From the NCBI RefSeq assembly GCF_000720485.1, contig NZ_JOAX01000004.1:1-64000 (forward strand): DNA of 64,000 nt, written 5' to 3'. Positions 54,591-62,907 of this stretch are shown here, in pieces (the first letter of the stretch is position 1; every line of letters begins with the position of its first letter). The stretch comes from Streptomyces ochraceiscleroticus. GTDB lineage: Bacteria; Actinomycetota; Actinomycetes; Streptomycetales; Streptomycetaceae. The position numbers and the translations under genes are program-made. A model generated the notes under the pieces. That model had not been told where the DNA came from and did no database searches. It saw nothing but the letters and a program-made list of their open reading frames with translations.

Positions 54591-55661
54591 TCAGCGGCGC
54601 GTCGTCACGCCCAGCAGGTCGGCGATCTCGCGGCCCATCTCCCGGGCGGGCCGGCCCAATCCGATCAGGGTGGCCGAGGCCGGGCCGGTCCAGTCTCCGT
54701 ACCCGAGCAGGTGGAGGCGGGGTTCGGCGTCCGCGCGGGTTCCGGTGGTGGGGATCCGGCCATTGCTCGTACGGAGACCGAGCGGGGCGAGGTGGGAGAG
54801 GGCGGGGCGGAAACCGGTGCACCAGATGACTGCGTCGGCCGCCGTCTGCGTACCGTCGGCCCAGACCGGGCCCTCGGCTCCCAGACGCGCGAACGTCGGC
54901 CGGGCGGTCAGCAGTCCACGGTCCCGCGCCTCGCGTACGGGCGGCACCGCGACGATGTCGCCGAGTGAAGCCACGCCTCCGGTGTCCCCCTCCCCCGCGT
55001 CCAGTGCGCGGCGGCGGGCGGTGGCCGCGTCGAAGAGGGCGCGGCCGTCGATGTCGTCAGCGAGGTAGCGCGGGGGCTGCTTGGTCACCCAGGTCAGCTC
55101 GGTGTGCTCGGCCAGATCGGCGGCGATCTGCGCACCGGAGTTGCCACCACCGACCACGACCACTCGCTGGTCCTCGAAGTCCTTGGGGCTGCGGTAGCCG
55201 ACCGTGTGCAGCTGAGTCCCCCGGAAGACCTCTGCGCCGGGAATCGCGGGCAGGAACGGCCGCCACCAGGTACCGGTGGCACTCACCACTGCCCGCGCGC
55301 GCCAGGTACCGGCACCGGTCTCGACGCGCAGGAAGCCACCGTCCCTGTGGACTGCCTCCACCCGCACGGGCCGAACGATCGGGAGGTCATAACGGCGTTC
55401 GTAGCCGGTGAGGTAGTCGACGACGTGTGCAGCGTCCGGGTACGTCTCCCCCGGCTGGCCGGGCATGAGACGCCCGGGCAGTGAGGAGTAGGCGGCCGGG
55501 GAGAACAGGTGGAGCGAGTCCCAGGTGTGCTGCCAGGCGCCGCCCGGCCGCTCCTGGGCGTCGAGGATGACGAACTCGATGCCGAGGCGGCGCAGGTGGT
55601 AACCGGCGGCGAGCCCTGCCTGCCCGCCGCCGATCACCACCACATCAGCTTGCTGCGTCAC
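54591..55661 (-). CDS. arsO: ArsO flavin-dependent monooxygenase
   Basis: 356 residues from GTG 55661. FAD motif GGGQAGLAAGYHL, WDSLHLFSPAAYSSLPG, NADPH motif VVGGGNSGAQIAADL and WCTGFRPALSHL. The order arsR-acr3-arsO on one strand, divergent from arsC-arsT, is the arrangement described on Streptomyces plasmid pHZ227. The start overlaps the acr3 stop by GTGA, so it is translationally coupled. The reaction of ArsO on arsenic is not firmly established. Confidence 0.88.
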   Translation of the reverse strand: MTQQADVVVIGGGQAGLAAGYHLRRLGIEFVILDAQERPGGAWQHTWDSLHLFSPAAYSSLPGRLMPGQPGETYPDAAHVVDYLTGYERRYDLPIVRPVRVEAVHRDGGFLRVETGAGTWRARAVVSATGTWWRPFLPAIPGAEVFRGTQLHTVGYRSPKDFEDQRVVVVGGGNSGAQIAADLAEHTELTWVTKQPPRYLADDIDGRALFDAATARRRALDAGEGDTGGVASLGDIVAVPPVREARDRGLLTARPTFARLGAEGPVWADGTQTAADAVIWCTGFRPALSHLAPLGLRTSNGRIPTTGTRADAEPRLHLLGYGDWTGPASATLIGLGRPAREMGREIADLLGVTTRR

Positions 55662-56755
55662 TGCACGGCCGTGAACTTCTTGCGCCAGGCCAGCGAGACA
55701 TAGACCAGTCCGACGAGCACCGGCACCTCGATCAGCGGGCCGACGACGCCGGAGAGCGCCTGGCCGCTGGTGACGCCGAAGGTGGCGATGGCGACCGCGA
55801 TGGCCAGCTCGAAGTTGTTGCCGGCGGCAGTGAAGGCCAGGGTGGCGGTGCGGTCGTAGGCCAGGCCGATCGCCTTGCCGAGCAGGAAGGTGCCCGCCCA
55901 CATCACGGCGAAGTAGACCAGCAGCGGCAGTGCGATCCGGGCCACGTCCAGTGGCTGCGTGGTGATCGTCTTTCCCTGCAGGGCGAAAAGGATGACGATG
56001 GTGAAGAGCAGGCCGTACAGCGCCCAGGGGCCGATCTTCGGCAGAAACTTGGACTCGTAACGCTCACGGCCGAGCTTCTTCTCACCGATGCGGCGGGTGA
56101 GGAAGCCCGCGAGCAGCGGCACGCCGAGGAAGACGATCACGTTCAGCGCGATGTGCCAGACCGGGACGTCCAGGCCCTGGCCGTTCCCGAGGCCGAGCCA
56201 CTGCGGGAGCAGGTCCAGGTAGAACCAGCCGAGCAGACCGAACGCGATGACCTGGAAGACCGAGTTGAGCGCGACCAGTACGGCGGCGGCCTCGCGGTCG
56301 CCGCAGGCCAGATCGTTCCAGATGATCACCATCGCGATGCAGCGGGCGAGACCCACGATGATCAGGCCGGTGCGGTACTCCGACAGGTCCGGGAGGAAGA
56401 TCCAGGCCAGCGCGAACATCACAGCCGGGCCAATGAGCCAGTTGATGACCAGCGACGAGACCATCAGCTTGCGGTCACCGGTGACGGCGTCCAGCTTGTC
56501 GTAGCGCACCTTGGCGAGGACCGGGTACATCATGACCAGCAGGCCGAGCGCGATCGGGAGCGAGATGCCACCGATCTCGACCTTGCTGAGCACGTCACCC
56601 AGGCCGGGGATGGCCCGGCCGAGGCCGAGGCCAATGGCCATGGCCGCGAGGATCCAGACGGCGAGGAAGCGGTCGAGCGTCGACAGCTTGCCGACGACCC
56701 CCGCTTCCTCGGTGCTGGTCACCTCGGTGGTGGATGGGGGTGCTGTCCTTGTCAC
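55658..56755 (-). CDS. acr3: ACR3-family arsenite efflux pump
   Basis: 365 residues, ten membrane segments. The ACR3 hallmarks are present: VGLARCIAMVIIWNDLACGD with the essential Cys in the ARCIAMV segment, and AFTAAGNNFELAIAVAIATFG. Exports As(III) using the proton gradient. The start GTG overlaps the stop of the upstream arsR (GTGA) and the end overlaps arsO, so the three genes are tightly coupled. Confidence 0.95.
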   Translation of the reverse strand: MTRTAPPSTTEVTSTEEAGVVGKLSTLDRFLAVWILAAMAIGLGLGRAIPGLGDVLSKVEIGGISLPIALGLLVMMYPVLAKVRYDKLDAVTGDRKLMVSSLVINWLIGPAVMFALAWIFLPDLSEYRTGLIIVGLARCIAMVIIWNDLACGDREAAAVLVALNSVFQVIAFGLLGWFYLDLLPQWLGLGNGQGLDVPVWHIALNVIVFLGVPLLAGFLTRRIGEKKLGRERYESKFLPKIGPWALYGLLFTIVILFALQGKTITTQPLDVARIALPLLVYFAVMWAGTFLLGKAIGLAYDRTATLAFTAAGNNFELAIAVAIATFGVTSGQALSGVVGPLIEVPVLVGLVYVSLAWRKKFTAVQ

Positions 56756-57066
56756 GGGCAGGGCCTCTTTCGCGCACTGTCGACGGTCGTACGGGCGGAC
56801 GCGGCCAGCTCTGCGAACTGACCGGCCAGATGATCGATGACGTCAGGGCGCAGCTTGTAGTAGGTGAAGCGGCCGCACGGCTCGGTCTCCACCACTCCTG
56901 CCTCTCTGAGCACCTTCAGGTGGTTGGAGAGGTTGGTCTGCCGGGCGCCGGTCTCCGCCACCAGGTGGGTCGTACACAGCGTCTCTTTTGCAAGCAGTTG
57001 CACGATCTGCAGCCTGAGCGGATCACCGAGGACCCGGATCAGGTCAGTATCGACTGACGTCATCAT
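56752..57066 (-). CDS. arsR: ArsR-family repressor of the arsR-acr3-arsO operon
   Basis: 104 residues with winged helix LGDPLRLQIVQLLAKETLCTTHLVAETGARQTNLSNHLKVL. Instead of the CVC pair, candidate As(III) ligands are Cys31, Cys64 (EPCGRF) and the C-terminal Cys103, pointing to a different ArsR sensor subtype from the other two in the window. It faces a shared, dyad-rich promoter with arsC. Confidence 0.92.
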   Translation of the reverse strand: MMTSVDTDLIRVLGDPLRLQIVQLLAKETLCTTHLVAETGARQTNLSNHLKVLREAGVVETEPCGRFTYYKLRPDVIDHLAGQFAELAASARTTVDSARKRPCP

Positions 57067-57068
57067 GT

Positions 57069-57118
57069 ACTGATACTCTCACATCAGCGGGTGGTGATAC
57101 CACCCCGCACTGATACCC
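57069..57118. promoter_or_regulatory. divergent arsR/arsC operator-promoter
   Basis: A long dyad ATCAG...CTGAT (57083-57114) contains GGTGGT-GAT-ACCACC at its centre; CTGATAC/GTGATAC words repeat at 57070, 57095 and 57110. Both divergent starts lie within about 50 bases, so one ArsR site could control both operons. Confidence 0.55.
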
Positions 57119-57139
57119 CGCGAGACAAGAGAGAACCTG

Positions 57140-57553
57140 ATGTCCGAGAAGCCCTCCGTACTCTTTGTCTGCGTGCACAATGCCGGCCGCTCGCAGATGG
57201 CCGCCGCCTGGCTGACCCACCTCGCGGGGGACCGGGTCGAGGTGCGCTCGGCGGGGTCCGCCCCGGCCGACACGGTCAACCCGGCCGTGGTCGAGGCCAT
57301 GCGCGAGGTCGGCATCGACATCGCCGCCCAGACCCCGAAGATCCTGACCGTCGAGGCCGTCCAGGCATCCGATGTCTGCATCACCATGGGCTGCGGCGAC
57401 GCCTGCCCGGTCTTCCCCGGCAAGCGCTACCTGGACTGGAAGCTTGAAGACCCGGCCGGTCAGGGAGTGGACGCCGTACGCCCCATCCGCGACGAGATCA
57501 AGTCCCGCATCGAGGGCTTGATCGCCGAGATCGCCCCTGAGGAGACGAAGTGA
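57140..57553 (+). CDS. arsC: arsenate reductase, thioredoxin-coupled type
   Basis: 137 residues, low-molecular-weight phosphatase fold. The P-loop CVHNAGRSQ has Cys11, and the redox Cys80, Cys85 and Cys89 are in [13 protein letters not shown], matching the three-Cys relay of the S. aureus-type enzyme (Cys10/82/89). Reduces As(V) to As(III) for the ACR3 pump using thioredoxin. The stop overlaps the start of the thioredoxin reductase gene (GTGA). Confidence 0.95.
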   Translation: MSEKPSVLFVCVHNAGRSQMAAAWLTHLAGDRVEVRSAGSAPADTVNPAVVEAMREVGIDIAAQTPKILTVEAVQASDVCITMGCGDACPVFPGKRYLDWKLEDPAGQGVDAVRPIRDEIKSRIEGLIAEIAPEETK

Positions 57554-58530
57554 CCGCCACCGTACGGAACGTCATCATCATCGGCTCGGGCCCGGCGGGC
57601 TACACCGCCGCGCTCTACACCGCGCGTGCCTCGCTCGAGCCGCTGGTCTTCGAAGGTTCGGTGACCGCCGGCGGCGCGCTGATCCAGACGACCGAGGTGG
57701 AGAACTTCCCCGGTTTCCGTGACGGCGTCATGGGCCCCGAGCTGATGGATGAGATGCGGGCCCAGGCGGAGCGCTTCGGCGCCGAGCTCATACCGGACGA
57801 CGTGACCGCCGTCGATCTCACTGAGGAGATCAAGACCGTCACGGACAGCGCGGGCACGGTTCACCGCGCGAGAGCCGTCATCGTTGCCACCGGTTCCCAG
57901 CACCGCAAGCTGGGCCTCCCGGGCGAGGACGCACTGTCCGGCCGCGGCGTCTCGTACTGCGCGACCTGCGACGGGTTCTTCTTCAAGGACCAGGACATCG
58001 CCGTGATCGGCGGCGGCGACACCGCGATGGAGGAAGCGACCTTCCTCTCCCGGTTCGCCAAGTCGGTCACCATCGTGCACCGTCGCGACACCCTGCGCGC
58101 CTCCAAGGCCATGCAGGAGCGTGCCTTCGCCGACCCGAAGATCACGTTCGCGTGGGACAGCGAGGTCGCTGAGATCCACGACAAGGACGGCAAGCTCGGC
58201 GGGCTGACACTGCACAGCACCAAGACCGGCCAGACCTCCGAACTCCCCGTCACGGGGCTGTTCGTGGCCATCGGGCACGACCCGCGCACCGAGCTGGTCA
58301 AGGGGCAGCTCGACCTGGACGACGAGGGTTACCTCAAGGTCGCCTCCCCCAGCACCCGTACCAACGTCCAGGGTGTGTTCGCCGCCGGTGACGTGGTCGA
58401 CCACACCTACCGCCAGGCGGTCACCGCCGCCGGGACCGGCTGCGCCGCGGCGCTCGACGCCGAGCGTTACCTGGCCGCCCTCACCGGTGGCGAGTCCGCC
58501 GAGCCCGAGAAGGAGGCGGCGGCGCTGTGA
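57550..58530 (+). CDS. arsT: thioredoxin reductase (ArsT)
   Basis: 326 residues. FAD motif [16 protein letters not shown] (12-27), redox pair CATC (Cys137-Cys140), NADPH motif [13 protein letters not shown] and C-terminal [21 protein letters not shown]. Complete TrxB. Coupled to arsC by a 4-base overlap; a dedicated thioredoxin reductase for arsenate reduction is known from Streptomyces ars operons (arsT). No thioredoxin gene is adjacent. Confidence 0.93.
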   Translation: MTATVRNVIIIGSGPAGYTAALYTARASLEPLVFEGSVTAGGALIQTTEVENFPGFRDGVMGPELMDEMRAQAERFGAELIPDDVTAVDLTEEIKTVTDSAGTVHRARAVIVATGSQHRKLGLPGEDALSGRGVSYCATCDGFFFKDQDIAVIGGGDTAMEEATFLSRFAKSVTIVHRRDTLRASKAMQERAFADPKITFAWDSEVAEIHDKDGKLGGLTLHSTKTGQTSELPVTGLFVAIGHDPRTELVKGQLDLDDEGYLKVASPSTRTNVQGVFAAGDVVDHTYRQAVTAAGTGCAAALDAERYLAALTGGESAEPEKEAAAL

Positions 58531-58566
58531 AGGTGAACGGAAGCTGAACGAGTCTCGAATGTTCCT

Positions 58567-58600
58567 GGTGGGCGGGGAGTTTGACGCATCCCCGCCCACC
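58567..58600 (+). terminator. hairpin after arsT
   Basis: Perfect 12-bp arms 58567-58578 and 58589-58600 with a 10-base loop, 36 bases after the stop. Confidence 0.7.
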
Positions 58601-58631
58601 GCGGGAAGGCAAGCCTTCATAGGGTGAGCAC

Positions 58632-59009
58632 ATGCCCGATGCAACTGACGCCGAGTCGAGACCGCAGCTTCCGTTGATCGACGGCGAGGACCCCACCTGC
58701 GGTCCGCCGCTCGGTGTGGACCCCATTCCGCGCCCCGAGGCCGAGGAACTGGCCAAGACGCTCAAGGCGGTCGCCGACCCGACCCGGCTGCAGATGCTGA
58801 GCATGTTGCTGGCGGCCCCGGACGGCGAGGCATGCGTCTGCGACCTCACCGCGCCACTCGACCAGACGCAGCCCACGATCAGCTACCACCTGAAGGTCCT
58901 GGCCGACGTAGGGCTGGTCACGCGTCGGCGACGCGGCACATGGATGTGGTATTCGGTCCACCCTGAGCGCACCGAGCTCCTCAACTCGCTCGTGTTCGTA
59001 CGGACGTAG
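58632..59009 (+). CDS. arsR: ArsR-family repressor (third)
   Basis: 125 residues. HTH AVADPTRLQMLSMLLAAPDGEACVCDLTAPLDQTQPTISYHLKVL with Cys68/Cys70 (ACVCD) and an N-terminal Cys23, the same sensing type as the protein encoded at 49526. It may regulate the pit/organoarsenical operon or arsCT. It ends in a strong hairpin shared with the convergent pit gene. Confidence 0.92.
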   Translation: MPDATDAESRPQLPLIDGEDPTCGPPLGVDPIPRPEAEELAKTLKAVADPTRLQMLSMLLAAPDGEACVCDLTAPLDQTQPTISYHLKVLADVGLVTRRRRGTWMWYSVHPERTELLNSLVFVRT

Positions 59010-59022
59010 GAGCGCACAGACG

Positions 59023-59069
59023 CCGGCCCCCGTTCCGCCGTGGTTGCGACATGGCGGAACGGGGGCCGG
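59023..59069. terminator. 17-bp hairpin between arsR and pit
   Basis: Perfect arms 59023-59039 and 59053-59069 with a 13-base loop between convergent genes. Confidence 0.75.
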
Positions 59070-59112
59070 TTTCCGGGGCAGATCTTTGCATAGCTGACCT
59101 GGTTGCGACAGG

Positions 59113-60171
59113 TCAGCCGAGCAGAAGGTAGGCCCCTGCGGCGACGGCCGCGGCGAACGGCGGGGTGACGATCCAGGCCAGGGCGAAGTCGCGGAGTGTC
59201 TTGCCCTTGACGTGGGACAGCCCGGCACCGGCGCTCGCGGTGATGGCGCCCGTCGAGACGTGCGTGGTCGACATCGGCAGGCCCTGCGAAGCGCCGAGAC
59301 CCACCAGTGCGGCAGTAGTGAGGTTGGCGGTGAAGCCGCCCACATGCGTCAGCTTGACCACGTCGTTGGCCATCTTGTCCGCGATCCGGGAACCCACCAG
59401 CAGGCCGCCGACCGCCATCGCCGCGGTCACACCGATGGCGAGCGACGTCGTGGACATCCCGGAGACCAGCGCGAAGGACCCGATGGCCACGATCTTCGGG
59501 GTGTCGTTCATACCGCGGGCGAGGCTGGTCAGGCCACTGGTGATCCAGTGGGCGACACCGAGCGCGCCCAGGCGGGAGGCCGTCTGCTGCTCCGGCTTGG
59601 CCGTCACCGTCTCGGTAGCAGTGGCGCCGGTACCGACCAGGACGCCGCCACGGTCGTCGGCAGGAGCGGACGTGGTGACCTTACGTACGGCGACCTTCGC
59701 GGTCAGGAAACGACTCAGGTAAGTCAGCGCGAGCGAGACGCCGTATGCGACGGCGATGCTGATCAGCAGCGGCTGAACGACCTTGGCCACCAGGGAGTTC
59801 CACTGGACCGCGCTGGAGGCGAAGACCGCCCCGGCGCCCAGCAGCGAACCGACCAGAGCGTGCGTCGTGGAGACCGGCAGCTTGTAGATGGTGGCCACCG
59901 CGATCCACGCGACGGTGCCGATGAGTACCGCGGCGGCGAACGCGGGGGTGGGCTCGGCCGCGACGATGCCCTTGGAGAACAGTGCGGTCATCTTGCCGGC
60001 GAAGTGCAGGGAGATCAGGCACCCGATGGCGGTGGTGACCGTGCCCCAGATCAGGGCGGTTCTCACCTTGGCGACGCCCGCGCCGGCGAGGGTGGCGACG
60101 CCCTTGGGGACGTCGTTGGCGCCGTTGGCGAAGGCCAGCGCCAGGACGAGGAAGAGAACGAGGAATTCCAA
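59113..60171 (-). CDS. PiT-family phosphate (arsenate?) transporter
   Basis: 352 residues from a TTG start (GAGAGG 8 bases upstream). Inverted PiT repeats: FANGANDVPKGVATLAGAGV near the N-terminus and ARGMNDTPKIVAIGSFAL in the second half, plus KLPVSTTHALVGSLLGAG and GLPMSTTHVSTGAITASAG. Low-affinity phosphate transport; PiT carriers also admit arsenate. Its place at the end of the organoarsenical operon suggests arsenate import for biosynthesis, or arsenic-insensitive phosphate uptake (inference). Confidence 0.88.
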   Translation of the reverse strand: MEFLVLFLVLALAFANGANDVPKGVATLAGAGVAKVRTALIWGTVTTAIGCLISLHFAGKMTALFSKGIVAAEPTPAFAAAVLIGTVAWIAVATIYKLPVSTTHALVGSLLGAGAVFASSAVQWNSLVAKVVQPLLISIAVAYGVSLALTYLSRFLTAKVAVRKVTTSAPADDRGGVLVGTGATATETVTAKPEQQTASRLGALGVAHWITSGLTSLARGMNDTPKIVAIGSFALVSGMSTTSLAIGVTAAMAVGGLLVGSRIADKMANDVVKLTHVGGFTANLTTAALVGLGASQGLPMSTTHVSTGAITASAGAGLSHVKGKTLRDFALAWIVTPPFAAAVAAGAYLLLG

Positions 60172-60190
60172 GGCAGTGCCTCTCTAGCGG

Positions 60191-60239
60191 GCGTGGTGCG
60201 GCGTAGGGCCGGCCGTACCGGCCGTACGCCGCACCACGC
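60191..60239. terminator. strong hairpin between amidotransferase and pit genes
   Basis: Perfect 15-bp arms 60191-60205 and 60225-60239 with a GGCCGG/CCGGCC inner stem. It would partly separate pit from the upstream operon. Confidence 0.65.
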
Positions 60240-60275
60240 GGTGAAGTTCGAAAGGATCGTGGAAGGAGTCAGCGA

Positions 60276-61007
60276 TCAGTTGGTGTAGACGAGTTGCTGC
60301 GGTATGGCCGTGGCGTGCTGGAGCACGGCCGCCGCGAACGCCTCGATCAGCGGGTGGATGGCGTCGGGCTCGGAGGACAGCTCCGGCTGGAAGAGCGTGC
60401 CGATGAAGAAGGCATGCTGCGGCAGCTCGATCGCGCGCGGGGCGTTCTCGGAGTCCCAGCCGCTGATGACCAGCTCGCTGCGCTCGATCGTCTCGGCGAA
60501 GTCCGGGTTGAGCCCGTACTGGCAGTGGAAGGTCTCCGTGGTCTGCTCCGCGCCGGAGTAGACGCCCGACAGCCGGGTTCCGTCGCCGAGGTGGAGCGAT
60601 GCCTGCTGGCCCTTCATGCAGCAGGTCAGCGGAATGATCACCGGGGTGGCGGCATCGGGGTCGTACTGCACGTCGTCGGCATCGGTGATACCGAGGACGT
60701 TGCGCATGAATTCGATCAGCGCGTGCTGGAAGCCACCACAGGTGCCCAGGTAGGGGATTCCCTTCTCCCGGGCGTACTGGATCGCAGTGAGCACACCGTC
60801 CTTGGACGCGTACGGCGAGCCGGGGATGACCCAGATGCCGTCGAACCCGGCGAGGTCCTCGGGGCCGTTCACGTTCTGGCTGGCGACCCACTCCAGTTGC
60901 ACCGGCAGGGCGGGCGCGATCGCGTCCAGCCGCGGGTGGGCGGGAGTGTGGTCGTTGCGGTTGCCGACCAGGGCGACCCTGGGGCGGTACGAAGGCTCAG
61001 CAGTCAT
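60276..61007 (-). CDS. CTP-synthase-C-terminal-like class I amidotransferase
   Basis: 243 residues, the glutaminase half only. Nucleophile Cys is in YLGTCGGFQHALIEF, and TLFQPELSSEPDAIHPLIEAF replaces the usual HPE of the catalytic triad by QPE, so the His is missing at its normal place. It belongs to the 'CTP synthase C-terminal region-related' group. A CTP-synthase homologue is part of the reported S. lividans organoarsenical cluster. The start overlaps the upstream 121-residue gene by ATGA. Confidence 0.85.
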   Translation of the reverse strand: MTAEPSYRPRVALVGNRNDHTPAHPRLDAIAPALPVQLEWVASQNVNGPEDLAGFDGIWVIPGSPYASKDGVLTAIQYAREKGIPYLGTCGGFQHALIEFMRNVLGITDADDVQYDPDAATPVIIPLTCCMKGQQASLHLGDGTRLSGVYSGAEQTTETFHCQYGLNPDFAETIERSELVISGWDSENAPRAIELPQHAFFIGTLFQPELSSEPDAIHPLIEAFAAAVLQHATAIPQQLVYTN

Positions 61008-61369
61008 GCGTCGTCCTTGGTGAGTGCGTGTGCGGTGTCGGTGCGGCCGAGCCAGACGTGGCTCTGCGGCGCCAGGCGGCAGATCAGTCCGGCGCCCTCC
61101 TCCCCCGCGGTGACGACGTCGCCGGCCAGGAACAACGGCGTGGCGTCGTCGCCGAGGACGAGCGAGGGACGGAAGGAGAGCTCCTGGTCGGTGGTGTTCT
61201 GGACGTACAGCAGTCGGCTGGTGGCGCCGTTGCGCTGTACGGCCCACAGTCCGGTGCCGAAGTCGGGTTGCCGGACCGTCGCGTCGGAGGCGAAGGCGTC
61301 GGCGAAGCGCTCGTCCTCCAGTGCCGGGTGGAGGGCCGGCGGCTGGTTCACCAGCGTGGCGTCGCTCAT
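61004..61369 (-). CDS. uncharacterised protein coupled to organoarsenical enzymes
   Basis: 121 residues, beta-rich (LLYVQNTTDQELSFRPSLVLGDDATPLFLAGDVVTAGEEGAGLICRL, read in two halves), no signal peptide or helix. The pattern could fit a small cupin or beta-sandwich, but no metal-ligand motif is clear and I do not recognise a family. ATGA overlaps at both ends tie it to the mutase-like and amidotransferase genes, so it probably takes part in the same pathway. Confidence 0.8.
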   Translation of the reverse strand: MSDATLVNQPPALHPALEDERFADAFASDATVRQPDFGTGLWAVQRNGATSRLLYVQNTTDQELSFRPSLVLGDDATPLFLAGDVVTAGEEGAGLICRLAPQSHVWLGRTDTAHALTKDDA

Positions 61370-62907
61370 GTCAGTGACCTTCCGGTCATGGCGGGGCCGG
61401 GCGTGCGGCCCAACAGGGTCAGAACGGTGGGCGCGATGTCCGCGAGGGTCCCGGGCTCGACCAGCCGGTCGGGCAGCATGGATTCGGGAGCGGAGACGAC
61501 GATGACGGGCACCGGGTTGGTGGTGTGGCCGCCGTACGGACGGGGCTTGCCGTCCGGGCCGGCCTTGGCCATCTGCTCGGCGTTGCCGTGGTCGCCCACG
61601 AGCAGCACCCAGCGGCCGGCGGCCTCGGCGGCCACGCGGATGCGTTCGACGGCCTGGTCGGTGAATTCCGTGGCCCGTACGGTGGCTTCGGCGTCTCCGG
61701 TGTGCCCGACGACGTCGATGTTGGCGAGGTTGGCGATGACGAGTGCCACCTCATCGCGGGCCGCGGCGTTCACAACGGCATCGGTGACGCGGCCGAGGTT
61801 CATCTCGGGACGCGCGGTGTAGTCCGGCGCGGTGTCCCCCGCGACCTGGATGTGCTCCTCGGTCTCCCGCCTGCGGTCGTCCCGGCCGTTGATGTAGTAG
61901 GTGACGTGCTCGAACTTCTCCTTCTCCGCGATGCGCACCGAGCGCAGGCCGTGGCCCTCCAGTTCGTCGGCGAGTCCGCCGGAGGCGTCGGCCCGGCCGA
62001 CCAGGGCCGGGATCGATGCACGGGTGTCGTACTCGGCCAGGCTCAGCGCCGTGACGTGCCGCGGGTGCGGGCCGGACCGGAGGTGGTCGAGCAGATGGTC
62101 GGCTAGCTGCTGGATGCGGTCACTGCGGAAGTTGGTGAACAGCACCGCGTCGCCGTCCGCGATCGCTCCCAACGGTGTGTCGTCCTCGCCGGTCAGGACG
62201 GTGGGCTCGATCCACACGTCGCCACGCGGGGCGTTCGTGGTCGCCGCCTCGGCGTTCGATGCCCGGGGGCCGTCGCCGTCGGCGATGGCGGCGGTGACCG
62301 GGCGGGTGAAACCGAGGTCGCCACTCTTGTCGAGGGCGTATCCGCGGCCGGAGACGGTGGCGATGCGGCCCGCCCCCGCGGCGGCCGCGATGGCTTCCGC
62401 CCGGCGCAGGTACTCGGCGGCGGTGCCGTCGGCGACGTCCCGGCCGTCGGTGATCGCGTGGATCCAGACCCGCGGTACCTGATGAGCTGCGGCGATGTCG
62501 AGCAGTTCCCGCAGGTGCTCGATGTGGGCATGAATCTGGCCGTCCGAGGCGAGGCCGACCAGGTGCAGCGCCCGGTCCTCACGGGCCAGGCCGCTCAGCG
62601 TCTCGCTCAGCAGCGGGTGCTCACGGAGCGCACCGGAGTCGATGCCGCGCTGGACCAGGAGACTGTCGTACTCCAGCGGGCGGCCGGCGCCGATGACCAT
62701 GTGACCGATCTCGGAGTTGCCGACCGTACCCGGCAGGAGGCCCACCGCTTCGCCCGACGCGTCGACGTACGTAGTCGGGTACTTGGTAGCCAGGGCGTCC
62801 AGTACGGGGGTGTGCGCCCGGGCGATGGCGTTGTCCTCGGTGGCGGGGCCGTGGCCCCAGCCGTCCAGGACGAGCAGCACCCCAGGGTTGTAGGGGGCGG
62901 TGGTCAC
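61366..62907 (-). CDS. phosphoglycerate-mutase-like enzyme, probable arsenoenolpyruvate/arsonopyruvate mutase
   Basis: 513 residues, alkaline-phosphatase superfamily, iPGM length. Conserved: LVLDGWG (Asp15), GNSEIGH with catalytic Ser65, [49 protein letters not shown] and GDHGNAEQM. The substrate loop GRYYAMDR of housekeeping iPGM is [14 protein letters not shown] here, and ANPDMVGHTG is [10 protein letters not shown], so substrate change is likely. In the S. lividans organoarsenical pathway the paralogue is proposed to rearrange the arsenical enol ester to the C-As bonded arsonopyruvate. ATGA overlaps on both sides. Confidence 0.85.
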   Translation of the reverse strand: MTTAPYNPGVLLVLDGWGHGPATEDNAIARAHTPVLDALATKYPTTYVDASGEAVGLLPGTVGNSEIGHMVIGAGRPLEYDSLLVQRGIDSGALREHPLLSETLSGLAREDRALHLVGLASDGQIHAHIEHLRELLDIAAAHQVPRVWIHAITDGRDVADGTAAEYLRRAEAIAAAAGAGRIATVSGRGYALDKSGDLGFTRPVTAAIADGDGPRASNAEAATTNAPRGDVWIEPTVLTGEDDTPLGAIADGDAVLFTNFRSDRIQQLADHLLDHLRSGPHPRHVTALSLAEYDTRASIPALVGRADASGGLADELEGHGLRSVRIAEKEKFEHVTYYINGRDDRRRETEEHIQVAGDTAPDYTARPEMNLGRVTDAVVNAAARDEVALVIANLANIDVVGHTGDAEATVRATEFTDQAVERIRVAAEAAGRWVLLVGDHGNAEQMAKAGPDGKPRPYGGHTTNPVPVIVVSAPESMLPDRLVEPGTLADIAPTVLTLLGRTPGPAMTGRSLT

